Assembly: GCA_016709765.1 (NCBI GenBank)
Contig: JADJMD010000013.1
Span: 248,001-312,000 of the forward strand
Source of the DNA: Ignavibacteriales bacterium
Lineage (GTDB): Bacteria > Bacteroidota > Ignavibacteria > Ignavibacteriales > Ignavibacteriaceae
Direction: 5' to 3'
DNA: 64,000 nucleotides
Below the pieces are notes generated by a model that was not told the DNA's origin, did no database searches, and was given only the letters and a program-made list of their open reading frames with translations. The translations under genes and the position numbers were made by a program. Below are positions 1 through 10,300 of the stretch, one piece after another (within the stretch, counting starts at the first letter, position 1; each line of letters opens with the position of its first letter).

Positions 1-35
1 TCGATTCGCTTTTACAAAGTCAGGTCATTTTTGAA

Positions 36-141
36 CTGTCATTTCGACAGACCTGCCGCAGGCAAGGGACAGGGAGAAATCTTTTTCAAACTAATTATAT
101 TAAAAGATTTCTCGGTCACTTCATTCCCTCGAAATGACAAG
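36..141. repeat. Imperfect inverted-repeat element, copy 1
   Basis: The ends are inverted copies of one sequence (TGTCATTTCGA near 38-48 and TCGAAATGACA near 129-139). Inside is a second pair, GAGAAATCTTTTT (about 74-86) and AAAAGATTTCTC (102-113). A second copy lies at 3892-3985. There is no coding capacity. It sits just downstream of the last phosphatase gene, so it may fold and help end transcription. Short dispersed palindromes of this kind are common in this bacterial group; calling it a dispersed element is inference from two copies. Confidence 0.6.
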
Positions 142-144
142 CGG

Positions 145-3100
145 TTACTTTATTTTTATCACAACAAACGTAACATCATCATCGGGTTCTTTATTATTTG
201 TCCATCGTTTGCCTTCTTCTTTTAGGAATGTTACTATTTCTTCAGGTTCTTTCTTAGCTGATTCTTCAAAACTGTTTCTTGCTCTCTTGTATCCATAAAT
301 CTCGTTGTTAACATTTTTAAGTTCTGCAAATCCATCACTCATTAGTAATAGAGTATCCCCCCTTTCTATCTTGATTTCTTTAATATCATAAACAATACCT
401 TTCATAGAGCCTAATGGCATATTATTTATTACAACCTCTTCAATCGTCTGAGAATTTTTTCTATAAATAAATAGAGGAGGCATGCCGGCATTAGTAGTTG
501 TTATTTTATTATTACTGATCTGCACACAGGTAAGTGCCATCATAAGTCTGCCAAGCTGCATATCCTTAATCGCTTCATTCGCATTTTCAAAGAAGGGCTT
601 AAGTTCTTTGTTAGTTCTATCCGACATAAAGAGTGATTTCATAATTGAAACCATCATTCCGGACATCATACCGTGTCCGGTTGCATCACCAAGTACAATT
701 GTTAGAGTGCCATCCATATGAACATGAAAATCATAATAATCGCCGCCAACTTCAGTTGCCGTTTTCATAAATACTGCAATATCAAGATGGGGGACGCTTG
801 GTAATGCTTTGGGTAGCATTGAAAGCTGAAGCTGTCTGGCTTCTTCAAGCTCTTTTGTTTTTCTGTCATTTTCAATCTGCAGGAATTTTTTATTTTCGTT
901 TTCTTTTCTTCTCTCTAATTCATACTTTCTTATTCCTCCGAGCATTCCAACAAAGCCTAGAAAGTAAAGTCCATATGCCCACCAGGTTCTCCATATTGGA
1001 GGATTAACTCTGAATGAATATGATGCTTCATTGGTTTTAACTCCGTTTGATGTAACGCCACGTACCCGAAAAGTGTATTTACCAAATGGAAGACTTTGAT
1101 ATTCTGCAAACGGAAGGTTACTTGCCTTTGACCAGCCCTTGTCGAAACCTTCAAGAAAATGTTCATACGTTGTTTGCTTGGGATCTTTATAATTTAACGC
1201 AGCATAATTAAAGATAAATGAATTTTCAGAATAGGGTAATTCTTTCGGTAAATTATAAAAATAAGATTTGCCGGTTACTGATACAGATGAAATTAATAAT
1301 GGGTAACTTTTTTCTTCACTCTTATTAATGTAAAGACCGACTCCATTATAGAATTCTACCATATTCCCTAATCCATCCATAGCTGAAATATAAGGGCCGC
1401 CGCTCGCAACGCTCTCGTCATGATAGAATGTCTGAAATTTATTACCGCTTATTTTTAATGCCCCTGAAGGAGATGAAAAATAAACAGCACCTCTAATTTC
1501 ATCGACTACAGGATTTGAGAGATTAGTGGATAGAAGACCATCTTTTTTAGTATAAAATTTTAGATTTGTTCCGTCGAAAATTACTAGTCCCCTGTTTCTG
1601 AGTCTTATATATAAATTTTCACCTGCCTGAATTTCTGTTTGTGTTCCTGCAACACTCGCACCTTTTAAAATTCTGAAATCTGCATTCTCATTAACGCTAT
1701 CACTAAGATTAACAAAATTATTTCTGTTAAAAACATAAAATCCCCCAACGGTTAAAAAGTACATTCCATTTTTCAGGTTGCCTACATAGTGCAATTGTTC
1801 TGTAGGAACATTCCAGCTTGCCGGAGGCTTTGACCATGATTTACCATCAAACAACACTATTTTAGACTGTACCGATGTAATATCCTTTATATTATCTGAG
1901 AATAAACCAAAGAACCATAGCCTTCCTTCATTATCTTCCTTAATATCAAAAAGTTGATACTTTTTAGCATTATCAATTTCATCAAAAGGTGATTTTATTT
2001 TAACAACCTTGTCTCCTTCTAATCTCCCAAAATAAGGCTCAGCTCCTATGAGATTATCTGAAGCAGGTCTTACATAATTTTGCCAGGTAAAAATATCACC
2101 ATTCTTCGTTTCCAGTGCATTTGAAATATAATAGGGTTTATCATCTTCATTTGGAATTGAATTAATCTTAAATATTTGTTCACCTTCGCTGTTTCTGATT
2201 TCACGAATCATCGTTAACCCTTTTGAAGTAGTAATCCAAACTCTTTTTTTACTATCCTGAAAGGTTTTGAAGGTTATATTGCTTGCAAGTCCATCTTTTT
2301 CTGTTATGGTTCGTAATATTTTTCCATCCCAAACATTAATGCCAACATCTGCGGTTAAAGCGTACGCAGGTAAATCGGTATATGAATATGAAAGCCAGAC
2401 TATCCCACTATAATCTGTGTAAGGTGTTACAATACCTGATTGTGTAACCAGCAAACCATCTTTAGAAGTTAACATCCTTGAATAATTGGGATAATAGATT
2501 CCGATGCCTTTTGATGTTTTCATTGCCACACCTTCGCTTAATGCGATTGCTGGGCCTGATTCAAATGAATCAAATTTTTTCCATTTATTATTTTCATACG
2601 AGAATAGTTGATTAAGATATTTTGAACTTTGATTCAGAGATGTAACTTGAAATATGATCCTTTCTGGAAAGTATTTGCTCGATTTCACAAAATAAATACT
2701 CTGGTATTTAAAGTCATTGATAGCTCTTTCTGTCTTCAGATCTCTTATTTCATTAATTTCCTGTAAAATATTTGAAACCTTCCATTTGCCATTTTCAAAT
2801 TCTAGAACACTTGTATTCTTTCCATCAAAAATTTCACCTCCTCTAATGAAAGTTGTCATGAACAACTTATTCATTTTTGAACTATAGTATACCTGAATTG
2901 GAAATTGGTCTTTTTTAAACTGATTCTTGAATTCTGTGAATTGATGAAATTTGTTGCCATCATACATCAAAACACCGGAATAAAGATCAGATCCTTCTGA
3001 AAGACTAATAACACCAGAGCAGGCCATCCAGGTATTCCCGTCCTTATCTATTGCAGTTACGTTTTCCTCTGGGAACATACTTGCATTCTGCAATGTTATT

Positions 3101-3783
3101 CCAACTGATTCATCAATTCTTTTGAACACCCCATTTTTGAATAATGCTACATAAGAGCCTTCACGGGTTTGAGTATTTCGGCCGGCTGAATTAAATATAA
3201 GATCACCATAAGGAGTTTCAATAAAGTTTGTTGCATTATCTAAAGGGAAACTCTTTGAGTCATAAACAGTAAACTTCCCATTCTCAAATTTTGTAAGACC
3301 GCCGTTATTATTTTTATCTACAAATGGTGTAGAGGAACCAATCCAAATCCTGCCTTTGCTGTCAGATCCAACAAAAGTTATTAATTGTCCTTCTAAACCG
3401 TTTATTTTATAACCTTCTTTTTCAGTGTATACTTTAAATTCTTTTCCATCGAATGTTATAAATTTTGTGGGCGAGGCAAAGTACATTATGTTTTTAGTTG
3501 AATCGTAGTACATATTCTGCATAGTAGGTAATCCAATATCAGTGCCTACTTCTTCAAACTCATATCCATTAAACCTGTATGTTCCTTCCACGCTGGAAAT
3601 CCAAATAAAACCATCTTTAGTTTGAATTCCATTCGTGATGTTTGTGGTAGGCAAACCTTCTTTGTTAGTGTACTCGATTAAATCTGCATTAGCTTCTGTC
3701 TTCTGTTTTTGCTGCGATATTAGCAACGAAGAAAAAGCAAATAAAAACAATACTGTTAAAATTTTTAGGGATGTCAACCTCAT
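145..3783 (-). CDS. Membrane sensor: beta-propeller / Y_Y_Y / PP2C-type phosphatase (array member 1)
   Basis: A 1212-aa sensor phosphatase. A signal peptide (about residues 1-24) leads into an exported propeller with degenerate repeats of the 'GxIWIS/GRIWIGS' type, then a Y_Y_Y domain (about 840-925), one membrane helix (about 932-950), a short coiled coil ending in the LEEARQLQLSMLP linker, and a cytoplasmic PP2C/SpoIIE domain (about 1000-1212). The phosphatase metal ligands are visible in VGGDYYDF, GDATGHG, MSDGFAE and the terminal DDDVTFVV. By family knowledge such domains dephosphorylate a phospho-Ser STAS protein. An ATG four codons upstream is less likely, because GGAGA lies inside that extension at the right distance for the ATG at 3783. 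Its propeller is the least regular of the six, and its phosphatase belongs to the MMSGMMVSIMKSLF subtype shared with the next gene. The ligand is unknown. Confidence 0.85.
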   Translation of the reverse strand: MRLTSLKILTVLFLFAFSSLLISQQKQKTEANADLIEYTNKEGLPTTNITNGIQTKDGFIWISSVEGTYRFNGYEFEEVGTDIGLPTMQNMYYDSTKNIMYFASPTKFITFDGKEFKVYTEKEGYKINGLEGQLITFVGSDSKGRIWIGSSTPFVDKNNNGGLTKFENGKFTVYDSKSFPLDNATNFIETPYGDLIFNSAGRNTQTREGSYVALFKNGVFKRIDESVGITLQNASMFPEENVTAIDKDGNTWMACSGVISLSEGSDLYSGVLMYDGNKFHQFTEFKNQFKKDQFPIQVYYSSKMNKLFMTTFIRGGEIFDGKNTSVLEFENGKWKVSNILQEINEIRDLKTERAINDFKYQSIYFVKSSKYFPERIIFQVTSLNQSSKYLNQLFSYENNKWKKFDSFESGPAIALSEGVAMKTSKGIGIYYPNYSRMLTSKDGLLVTQSGIVTPYTDYSGIVWLSYSYTDLPAYALTADVGINVWDGKILRTITEKDGLASNITFKTFQDSKKRVWITTSKGLTMIREIRNSEGEQIFKINSIPNEDDKPYYISNALETKNGDIFTWQNYVRPASDNLIGAEPYFGRLEGDKVVKIKSPFDEIDNAKKYQLFDIKEDNEGRLWFFGLFSDNIKDITSVQSKIVLFDGKSWSKPPASWNVPTEQLHYVGNLKNGMYFLTVGGFYVFNRNNFVNLSDSVNENADFRILKGASVAGTQTEIQAGENLYIRLRNRGLVIFDGTNLKFYTKKDGLLSTNLSNPVVDEIRGAVYFSSPSGALKISGNKFQTFYHDESVASGGPYISAMDGLGNMVEFYNGVGLYINKSEEKSYPLLISSVSVTGKSYFYNLPKELPYSENSFIFNYAALNYKDPKQTTYEHFLEGFDKGWSKASNLPFAEYQSLPFGKYTFRVRGVTSNGVKTNEASYSFRVNPPIWRTWWAYGLYFLGFVGMLGGIRKYELERRKENENKKFLQIENDRKTKELEEARQLQLSMLPKALPSVPHLDIAVFMKTATEVGGDYYDFHVHMDGTLTIVLGDATGHGMMSGMMVSIMKSLFMSDRTNKELKPFFENANEAIKDMQLGRLMMALTCVQISNNKITTTNAGMPPLFIYRKNSQTIEEVVINNMPLGSMKGIVYDIKEIKIERGDTLLLMSDGFAELKNVNNEIYGYKRARNSFEESAKKEPEEIVTFLKEEGKRWTNNKEPDDDVTFVVIKIK

Positions 3784-3891
3784 AAAATTCTCCATTTAAA
3801 CAAATGACTATTATTAATTTTTCTATTCTTATCTTATTTAAGTTTATGACTTCAAATATCACAACATTCTGTAATCTCAGATTACGGCATA

Positions 3892-3985
3892 GCTGTCATT
3901 TCGATCCCGATTTTAATCGGAGGAGCAATCTTTATAGCACAAAATAAAAAGATTTCTCAGTCGCAGACTCCTTCGAAATGACAAG
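3892..3985. repeat. Imperfect inverted-repeat element, copy 2
   Basis: Same outer arms as the element at 36-141: GTCATTTCGA at about 3895-3904 and TCGAAATGAC at about 3973-3982, with a matching internal AAAGATTTCTC segment. It occupies most of the 206-bp gap between two phosphatase genes. A small internal hairpin (CCGATTTTAATCGG, 3907-3920) is an extra feature of this copy. It may act as a bidirectional terminator or RNA-stabilising fold. Confidence 0.6.
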
Positions 3986-3989
3986 CAAG

Positions 3990-6900
3990 TTATTTAACTT
4001 TTATTACAACAAACGTTACATCGTCATCAGGTTCTTTATTATTTGTCCAGTTTTTTCCTACATCAGTTAAATGTTTTACTATACTTTCAGGTTCGTGCAT
4101 AGCTACTTCTTCAAAAGTGTTTCTTGCTCTTCTATAACCGTAGATTTCCTGGCTATCATTTTTCAATTCTGCAAATCCATCACTCATAAGTAATAAAGTA
4201 TCGCCGTTATCAATTGTCAATTCTTTCACATCATAAACAACTTCTTTCATTGCACCTAACGGCATATTATTTATAATCACTTCTTCAATAGTCTGAGAGT
4301 TTTTTCTATATATAAAGAGTGGTGGCATTCCTGCATTTGTTGTAACTATCTTATTATTACTTATCTGAACACAGGTAAGTGCCATCATTAATCTGCCAAG
4401 TTGCATATCCTTTATTGCTGCGCTTGCATTTTCAAAGAAAGGTTTCAATGCTTTATTGGTTCTGTCAGACATAAAAAGGGATTTCATTATTGAGACCATC
4501 ATTCCGGACATCATTCCGTGTCCTGTTGCATCCCCAAGCACTACAGTTAATGTCCCATCCAAATGAACGTGAAAATCATAATAATCACCACCTACCTCTG
4601 TGGCTGTTTTCATATATACAGCAACATCAAGATGAGGCAATTGCGGTATTTCTTTTGGAAGCATCGATAACTGAAGTTTACGAGCTTCTTCCAACTCATA
4701 AGATTTTCTTTCACTTTCTTTTTCGGCAATTTGTGCGCGCAGTTCGGCTTCCCTTATCTGCGTCGCAGTTCGTTCTTTAGCTATTAATCTTCTTCTTTGA
4801 ATTCTATCTACAGTAAATATTCCTGCAATAAATAATAATCCATAAAGAATATATGCACCAGTCGTTCTCCAGATTGGAGGATGAATAATTATAGATAATT
4901 GTTTTGGCTCTTTTACCCAAACACCATCGCTGTTTGTTGCAAGGACTTTTAAAGTATATTCTCCTGGATCCATATTTGTATAGCTTGCATAGTTTTTATG
5001 GCCTGCATCAATCCAGTCTTTATCGTGATTCTCAAGTGTATATTTATATTGAATTCTTTTTGGGTTTGAAAAATCCAGTGATGCAAAGGATATAGAAAAA
5101 TCATTCTCGGTATAATCAAGTTCCACGCGGTCGGTCAGTAAAATATTTTTATGAAGTACAGACGCTTCACCGATGGGGACACTTTCCTGAAAGAGTTTCA
5201 GATCTACAAAAACTATTGGGGGTTCATAACTGCTCAGTTTTATTTCATCTGGACGAAATACACTAAAGCCATTTGTCCCGCCAAAATACATCTCTCCGTT
5301 GGTAGTTTTTAGTGCAGCGAATCTATTAAAAACGTATCCTTGCAATCCATCATCATTATCATAACGATTTAATATTTTTAGTTCATGATCATATTCTAAT
5401 AATCCATCTCCAGTACCAAGCCATAGATTATTTCTAGAATCGCCTATTATGCTTTCGACATTCTTAATGTTTTTACCAAAATTATCAAATAATGTTTTTG
5501 CCTTAATTTTTTCTCCAAGATTCAACTCAGTTAGACCTGCGTTAACTTCATTCACATAAATTGTCCCTCTTGAACTACTATATGGCATTACAAAGTTAGA
5601 TCGTCTGTTTGTTGGATTGTCAATTGAAAATTTCTCAGTTATTGAATTGAATTTGAAAAGAGACCCAATGGAATTTCCACTGAAATAATAATTGCTTTCG
5701 CCATCTGAAAAAGGCAGCCAGATTTGATTATCAGGGATACTTGAAGAATCATTGGAATCATGCAAATAATGACGAAAAGTATCTGTTTTGTAGTCATAAA
5801 TATTTAGACCACCACCATAAGTCGAGATAAGGATTTCCCCGAATTTGAATTCAGTAATCGCAGTTATTCTTTTCTGCGAAACCTCTTTATTTGATTCGCC
5901 TTTTTGATAATGAATTTTACTCTTTGTTACCGGGTTATATCTATATAGTGCGTCATCATAAGTTCCTATCCAAAGATTTTCATTGCGGTCATAATATAGA
6001 TATGTAACTTCGGTAGATTTTCCATTTGAAGAAACAAACTCATTAAAATAATTTTCGAAAATTTTTGTCCTAGGATTAAATTTACTGATACCCCCTGCTT
6101 TAGTACCTATCCAAATATTTCCATCCTTATCTTCTGTAAAGGTGTTAATATAGTTGTCCAGAAGGGCATTATTTTTATTAGGAAGATATTTGTAACTGGA
6201 AAATTTCTGCAAGGAAGTGCTTAATAGTGAAATGCCTTCGCCCCAGGTTCCGAACCAAATGTTGCCTGCCTGATCTTTTAAGATACTTCTTACAGCATCA
6301 GAAGTACAAAGAGACTCCTTATCAAATTCACTTTTTGTAAAATTATAAAATTCATCTTCTTTTTTATCATATATTAAAGTTCCATCATTCCTCATCCCAA
6401 TCCATAATTTATCATTATCAGAAAAACATAAACTTAATAAATGATTACTTAAAATTTCCGTCGGTCGTGTTTCAGGAGAAAATAACTTCTTCGCACCGGT
6501 TTTAAGATTATATCTAATCAATCCACCTAAACTTCCACGCCCCCAGAAATCACCAGTAGCAAGCCAGATTATATCATTATTAGCAGGATCAATTACGGCG
6601 CTATTAATTAGATTATTTGGTATTTCTGAATTTTCATCCAGACTCAAAAGAACTTCAAAGCGGCCTGTGATTTTGTCGAAAGAAAGTAGTTTTGAGGTGC
6701 CAAGCAGCAATTTACTTTTTTCCCCCGGGAAAGGTAAAGTTAAACTATGTGAGCTTGGTAAATAAGAAATATCACCCAAGGAATAAATTCTAATGCTGTC
6801 GTTAGCTGTATTAAGTTTTATTAATCCATTTTCGGGAGATGTAATCCAAAGAGTGTTTTGATCGGATTGATCAGGAAAAACATTTGACAATAATTTATTC

Positions 6901-7298
6901 TTACTTTTATTCAGCTGGTCGTTATTCCAATTGTACCTGATTACCTTATCTGTTGATCTAACATATTTGTTTAAACCTGCTGATGTAACAATCCAAATAT
7001 CTTTATCGGCATCCTCACAAAAACCGTTGATAAAATTGGATGACAGACCTGTTGAGTCGAGTTCAGAGTATTCATAATTCTTAAAGTTTATTCCATCATA
7101 TCTCTGAACACCCTGATGCGTTCCTAACCAGATAAACCCAAATGAGTCTTCAAAGATAACCTGGACAGTACTGTTTATTAATCCTTCGGGTTGATCAATA
7201 GTTTTAAATTTATAATTTGGCTTTTGCGCAAATAATAAAGGAACAATTAATATTGCCAGGAATACATAATAAATTATTTTGTTTATTTTTAATTTCAT
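3990..7298 (-). CDS. Membrane sensor: beta-propeller / Y_Y_Y / PP2C-type phosphatase (array member 2)
   Basis: An 1102-aa protein. It has a signal peptide (about 1-24, ending LLFAQ) and regular two-component-regulator propeller repeats (for example FGFIWLGTHQGVQRYDG, GNIWIGTKAGGISKFNP). A Y_Y_Y domain (about 720-805) ends in HPPIWRT; a membrane helix (about 815-832), a coiled coil (about 835-875) and a PP2C/SpoIIE domain (about 890-1102) follow. Metal-ligand motifs are GGDYYDF (Asp905), GDATGHG (Asp923), SDGFAE (Asp1040) and DDD (1091-1093). Its phosphatase half is nearly identical to array member 1, including the MMSGMMVSIMKSLFMSDRT segment, which suggests recent duplication or gene conversion. 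The gene lies 19 bp downstream of array member 3, so co-transcription is likely. Predicted role: ligand-controlled phosphatase acting on the STAS protein of region A (inference). Confidence 0.87.
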   Translation of the reverse strand: MKLKINKIIYYVFLAILIVPLLFAQKPNYKFKTIDQPEGLINSTVQVIFEDSFGFIWLGTHQGVQRYDGINFKNYEYSELDSTGLSSNFINGFCEDADKDIWIVTSAGLNKYVRSTDKVIRYNWNNDQLNKSKNKLLSNVFPDQSDQNTLWITSPENGLIKLNTANDSIRIYSLGDISYLPSSHSLTLPFPGEKSKLLLGTSKLLSFDKITGRFEVLLSLDENSEIPNNLINSAVIDPANNDIIWLATGDFWGRGSLGGLIRYNLKTGAKKLFSPETRPTEILSNHLLSLCFSDNDKLWIGMRNDGTLIYDKKEDEFYNFTKSEFDKESLCTSDAVRSILKDQAGNIWFGTWGEGISLLSTSLQKFSSYKYLPNKNNALLDNYINTFTEDKDGNIWIGTKAGGISKFNPRTKIFENYFNEFVSSNGKSTEVTYLYYDRNENLWIGTYDDALYRYNPVTKSKIHYQKGESNKEVSQKRITAITEFKFGEILISTYGGGLNIYDYKTDTFRHYLHDSNDSSSIPDNQIWLPFSDGESNYYFSGNSIGSLFKFNSITEKFSIDNPTNRRSNFVMPYSSSRGTIYVNEVNAGLTELNLGEKIKAKTLFDNFGKNIKNVESIIGDSRNNLWLGTGDGLLEYDHELKILNRYDNDDGLQGYVFNRFAALKTTNGEMYFGGTNGFSVFRPDEIKLSSYEPPIVFVDLKLFQESVPIGEASVLHKNILLTDRVELDYTENDFSISFASLDFSNPKRIQYKYTLENHDKDWIDAGHKNYASYTNMDPGEYTLKVLATNSDGVWVKEPKQLSIIIHPPIWRTTGAYILYGLLFIAGIFTVDRIQRRRLIAKERTATQIREAELRAQIAEKESERKSYELEEARKLQLSMLPKEIPQLPHLDVAVYMKTATEVGGDYYDFHVHLDGTLTVVLGDATGHGMMSGMMVSIMKSLFMSDRTNKALKPFFENASAAIKDMQLGRLMMALTCVQISNNKIVTTNAGMPPLFIYRKNSQTIEEVIINNMPLGAMKEVVYDVKELTIDNGDTLLLMSDGFAELKNDSQEIYGYRRARNTFEEVAMHEPESIVKHLTDVGKNWTNNKEPDDDVTFVVIKVK

Positions 7299-7317
7299 TT
7301 AATTCAGCCTTGAATTT

Positions 7318-10300
7318 TTATTTTACTTTTATAACTACAAACGTTACGTCATCATCTGGTTCTTTATCATTTGACCAGAGGGAACCTGCATTTTTAAGAT
7401 AATCTATAATTTTATCCGGTTCTTTATCTGCTACTTCTTCAAAGGAATTTTTGGCTCGTCTGTAACCAAACATTTCATTATGCTGATTGTTTAGTTCTGG
7501 AAAACCATCACTCATCAATAATATTGTGTCTCCCGAATACAATTCCATTTCTTTTAATTCATATGGAAAATTTTCCATCGTACCTAATGGCATTCCTTCG
7601 ATTAAATATTCTTCAATTATTTTATGCTTATTTCTGAACAGATAAACAGGCGGCATACCAGCAGCAGACATTAGTAGTTTATTGTTTTGAATCTTCAACA
7701 TAGTCATACTCATTGCAAGAGATGTAAATTGCATTTGTTTAATGCAACGGGTCATTTCCTTAAATGTAAATAGTATATCAGGATTTGCAGCATAACTGTT
7801 AAACAATGTTTTAGCAGAAGTAACCATCGTGCCAGCTCTCATTCCGTGTCCTGTTGCATCGCCTAAAACAACAGTTAAAGTCCCATCCATAGCAACATTA
7901 AAATCATAATAGTCGCCGCCCACCTCGGTGGCCGTTTTCATATATACAGCAATATCAAGATTGGGTATTTGCGGCAGTTCTTTGGGAAGCATTGAAAGCT
8001 GTAACTGTCGTGCTTCTTCAAGTTCTTTTGTTTTACGTTCATTTTCTGTTTCTGCAAGCTGAGCTCTCAACTCAGCTTCATTGATAGCTGCAGTGTTTCT
8101 TGCTTTTGTTAAAAGTCTTCTTCGTTGTATGCGATCTACTCCGAAAACAAAGCCAAGAAAAAGAAATCCATAACAAACATATGCAAATGTTGTTCTCCAG
8201 TAAGGTGGAAGTACTTCGATATGTAATACTTTTTCCTTCTCGCTCCATACTCCGTCGCCGTTTGCTGCCTTTAATCTAAAGGTATAATCACCGGGCTCTA
8301 GATTTGTAAATGAAGCAAAATGAAGTTTACTATAGACCCAATCTTTATTAAATCCTTCCAGTTTATATGCAATTAGATTTCTCTCAGGTCTAGAGTAATG
8401 GATAGGGGCAAATTGTAATGAAATATCATTTTGTGAATAATCTAATGTTAATTCTTCAGTGCTGTTTAAGTCTTTTTTCAATGGTGAGGTTGTAAGATCG
8501 TTAAAAACGGATACATCGGATATTTTCAAATCAGTAAGTACAATTTTTGGTTTTGTTTGATTTGTTCTTCCGGGGATAAAATAATTTACTCCGTTGTCTC
8601 CACCGAAAAATAATTCTCCATTATTTGTTTTCCATGAGGCGAGTGAAAATGAGTAGCCCTGAAGCCCATCCTTTATATCAATATTTATGAACGATTCTTT
8701 TTCGCCAGTTTCATTTCGAACGAGTGTGGTTAAACCTGCTGCACTGCTAATCCATAAATTGCCATAATTATCCTCCTGAATAGCTCCGACTAAATTTGTA
8801 GGAAGACCGTCATCTTCGGTAAAATATTTTATCTTCTCGGTTTTCGGGTCTAATTTTCCCAAACCATTTGGAGTGGAAAACCAAACAAATCCTTTACTGT
8901 CCTCAAATACATAATACACATCGTTATTGGTCACAATGTCAGAAACTGCTTCTCTATTTTTATTATACTGGGTGAATTCACCTGTATTTAAATTGTATTT
9001 AAAAAGACCCTGGTTTGATGATCCAATCCACAAAATATTTTCATATGATTTACTAATACATACTGAGTTAGCAATCTCCAATAACATATAATTGCTGACT
9101 TTTATTTCTTCATCAATTCTTTTTGAAAAATCACTGAACTGGTTACCATTTATCCTGATAACCTGAATTCCCCATAATGCTGAATCTTTAGGGGCAAGCA
9201 CATTAAAATTTCCATAAGAATGCCCGACATCAGATTGGAACTTAAGTTTATATTTGCCCTTCTTTAATTGTAATGTTTGGGTCATTATCCTGTTCTTCAT
9301 CCCGCCCTGAAAATGAAATGAATTACTATATTTGAGCATACCCCATATTATATTTCCATCAGCATCTTCAAGCCAGCCAAAATCAAACAGTCGCTCTAAT
9401 TCTGATTGCCCTTCCCCAACCCCAACAATTAATACCTTTGAGCTGTCAGATATTTCAAATTCCTTTTCTAATAATTTTTGTTCGCCCACTTTAAGTATTG
9501 AAGCTATTGGCTGTGAAGAATTTGCAAGATTTATAATATTTGATTGTAATTCAGGCTTGAATTCCCGGTTACTAATAGATGGTATTTGCTTAATAATGTT
9601 TTGACTCGGATATAAAATATCTACACCGCCCCTGTCTGCAATAAATAATCTTCCTGCTTTATCAAATTTTAAATCATTAATTATAAATCCACCGTAAAGT
9701 GGAATTTGATCGTCAAAGTATTTTATAGTCTTTCCTGTAACTGTATTTACTTTATCTAATCCGACATTAGTTCCAACCCAAAGATTATTCTCTGCATCAA
9801 TGGTTAAAGAGAAAATATTATCGCTTGAAATACTATTTGAGTTCTTGTTGAATGTATAATGTTTATATTCACCCGCTCCATTGTTTCCCCAAAACACTCC
9901 CAATCCCGCCGTTCCAATAGCCACATCATTACTTTTTTCACTTTTAGCGATCGCTGTTATTCTATCTACCGAAGAATTTGTTTTAATGTTTTCGGGTATT
10001 TTAAGAACATTCATTGGTTGCTTGTTGGGATCAACTTTATATAATCCATCCAATCTAGTCCCGATCCAAATGTTTCCGAAACTATCCTGAAACAATGAAA
10101 GTATTGCGGCAGATTTTATACTATTTTTATTATTACTGCTCCCTGTAAAATGAAAGAATTTATTATCAACAGGATTATATCTGTATAATCCATCGTCTAA
10201 TGTGCCCAGCCAAATAAATCCTGCTTTATCCTTTAAAATATTCAACGTTCCTCTGGATAAGAATGCTCCTAAAGGCGTTGAAAACATTTCAATGTTCTCC

